A stretch of 6,826 bases of DNA from Dehalococcoidia bacterium (GTDB lineage: Bacteria; Chloroflexota; Dehalococcoidia; SAR202; UBA11138). The notes below the pieces were generated by a model, which did no database searches, was not told where the DNA came from, and saw only the letters and a list, made by a program, of their open reading frames with translations. Both the position numbers and the translations under genes were made by a program. Positions 6,800 to 6,826 of this stretch are shown in pieces. The stretch spans positions 1 through 6,826 of the forward strand of contig JAAXHY010000557.1 in assembly GCA_012270665.1 (NCBI GenBank), in the 5' to 3' direction. Numbering within the stretch: position 1 is the first letter of the stretch; the number at the start of each line of letters is the position of its first letter.

Positions 6800-6826
6800 G
6801 CCTTACGGAATCCCAGGCCCATCCTG

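Noticed and set aside
6800..6826. Possible C-terminus of another - strand gene (frames ending GLGFRKA or QDGPGIP) at the right edge
   Set aside because: Fewer than ten codons are visible and no family can be recognised; there is no basis for choosing a frame.
6772..6826. Promoter for the MFS carrier
   Set aside because: A/T-rich hexamers exist on the - strand, but none pair convincingly as -35/-10 and the repeat composition makes chance matches likely.

Overview
The window carries five protein-coding genes: four on the + strand packed as one probable operon (1-5389), and one on the - strand (5470-6720 or longer) that converges on it. No tRNA, rRNA, CRISPR array or transposase gene was seen. 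The organism is a bacterium with moderately GC-rich DNA. Short or overlapping gene junctions, frequent ATA and AGG codons, a branched-chain amino-acid-type binding protein, a GWW-type MFS carrier and degenerate intergenic repeats would fit an environmental lineage such as Chloroflexota (Dehalococcoidia/SAR202-like) or a proteobacterium. That placement is a weak inference; the sequence has no phylogenetic marker gene.

Region 1 (1-2971), sensing. The 3' part of a type 1 (Leu/Ile/Val-type) solute-binding protein is cut by the left edge of the window. Its stop overlaps the start of a 720-residue membrane sensor histidine kinase (ATGA overlap). The kinase has two membrane segments enclosing a large helical extracytoplasmic domain, then HAMP, coiled coil, HisKA and HATPase_c. 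The pair resembles binding-protein/kinase sensing units such as TorT/TorS in layout. No response regulator lies in the window.

Region 2 (2968-5389), peptide-bond-forming module. The kinase stop overlaps a TTG start (TTGA) of a circularly permuted ATP-grasp protein (the DUF404/DUF407 group). Four bases after that gene comes an alpha-E (DUF403) protein. These two families are known to co-occur and are predicted to make or attach a small peptide or amide-linked product. The transglutaminase-like and peptidase genes that often accompany them are not here, because the next gene is on the opposite strand.

Region 3 (5390-5469) is an 80-base convergent spacer with a C-rich/G-rich imperfect inverted repeat.

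Region 4 (5470-6777) is a major facilitator superfamily carrier on the - strand. Its recognisable N-terminal sequence continues upstream of the first standard start codon and runs into a short repeat block, so its true start is unresolved. The last roughly 50 bases (6778-6826) hold the rest of that repeat block and nothing else that can be assigned.

The most interesting aspect is the tight translational linkage of an extracellular-signal sensor (binding protein plus kinase) to an ATP-grasp/alpha-E pair. It suggests that the unknown product is made, or its synthesis controlled, in response to an external small molecule.
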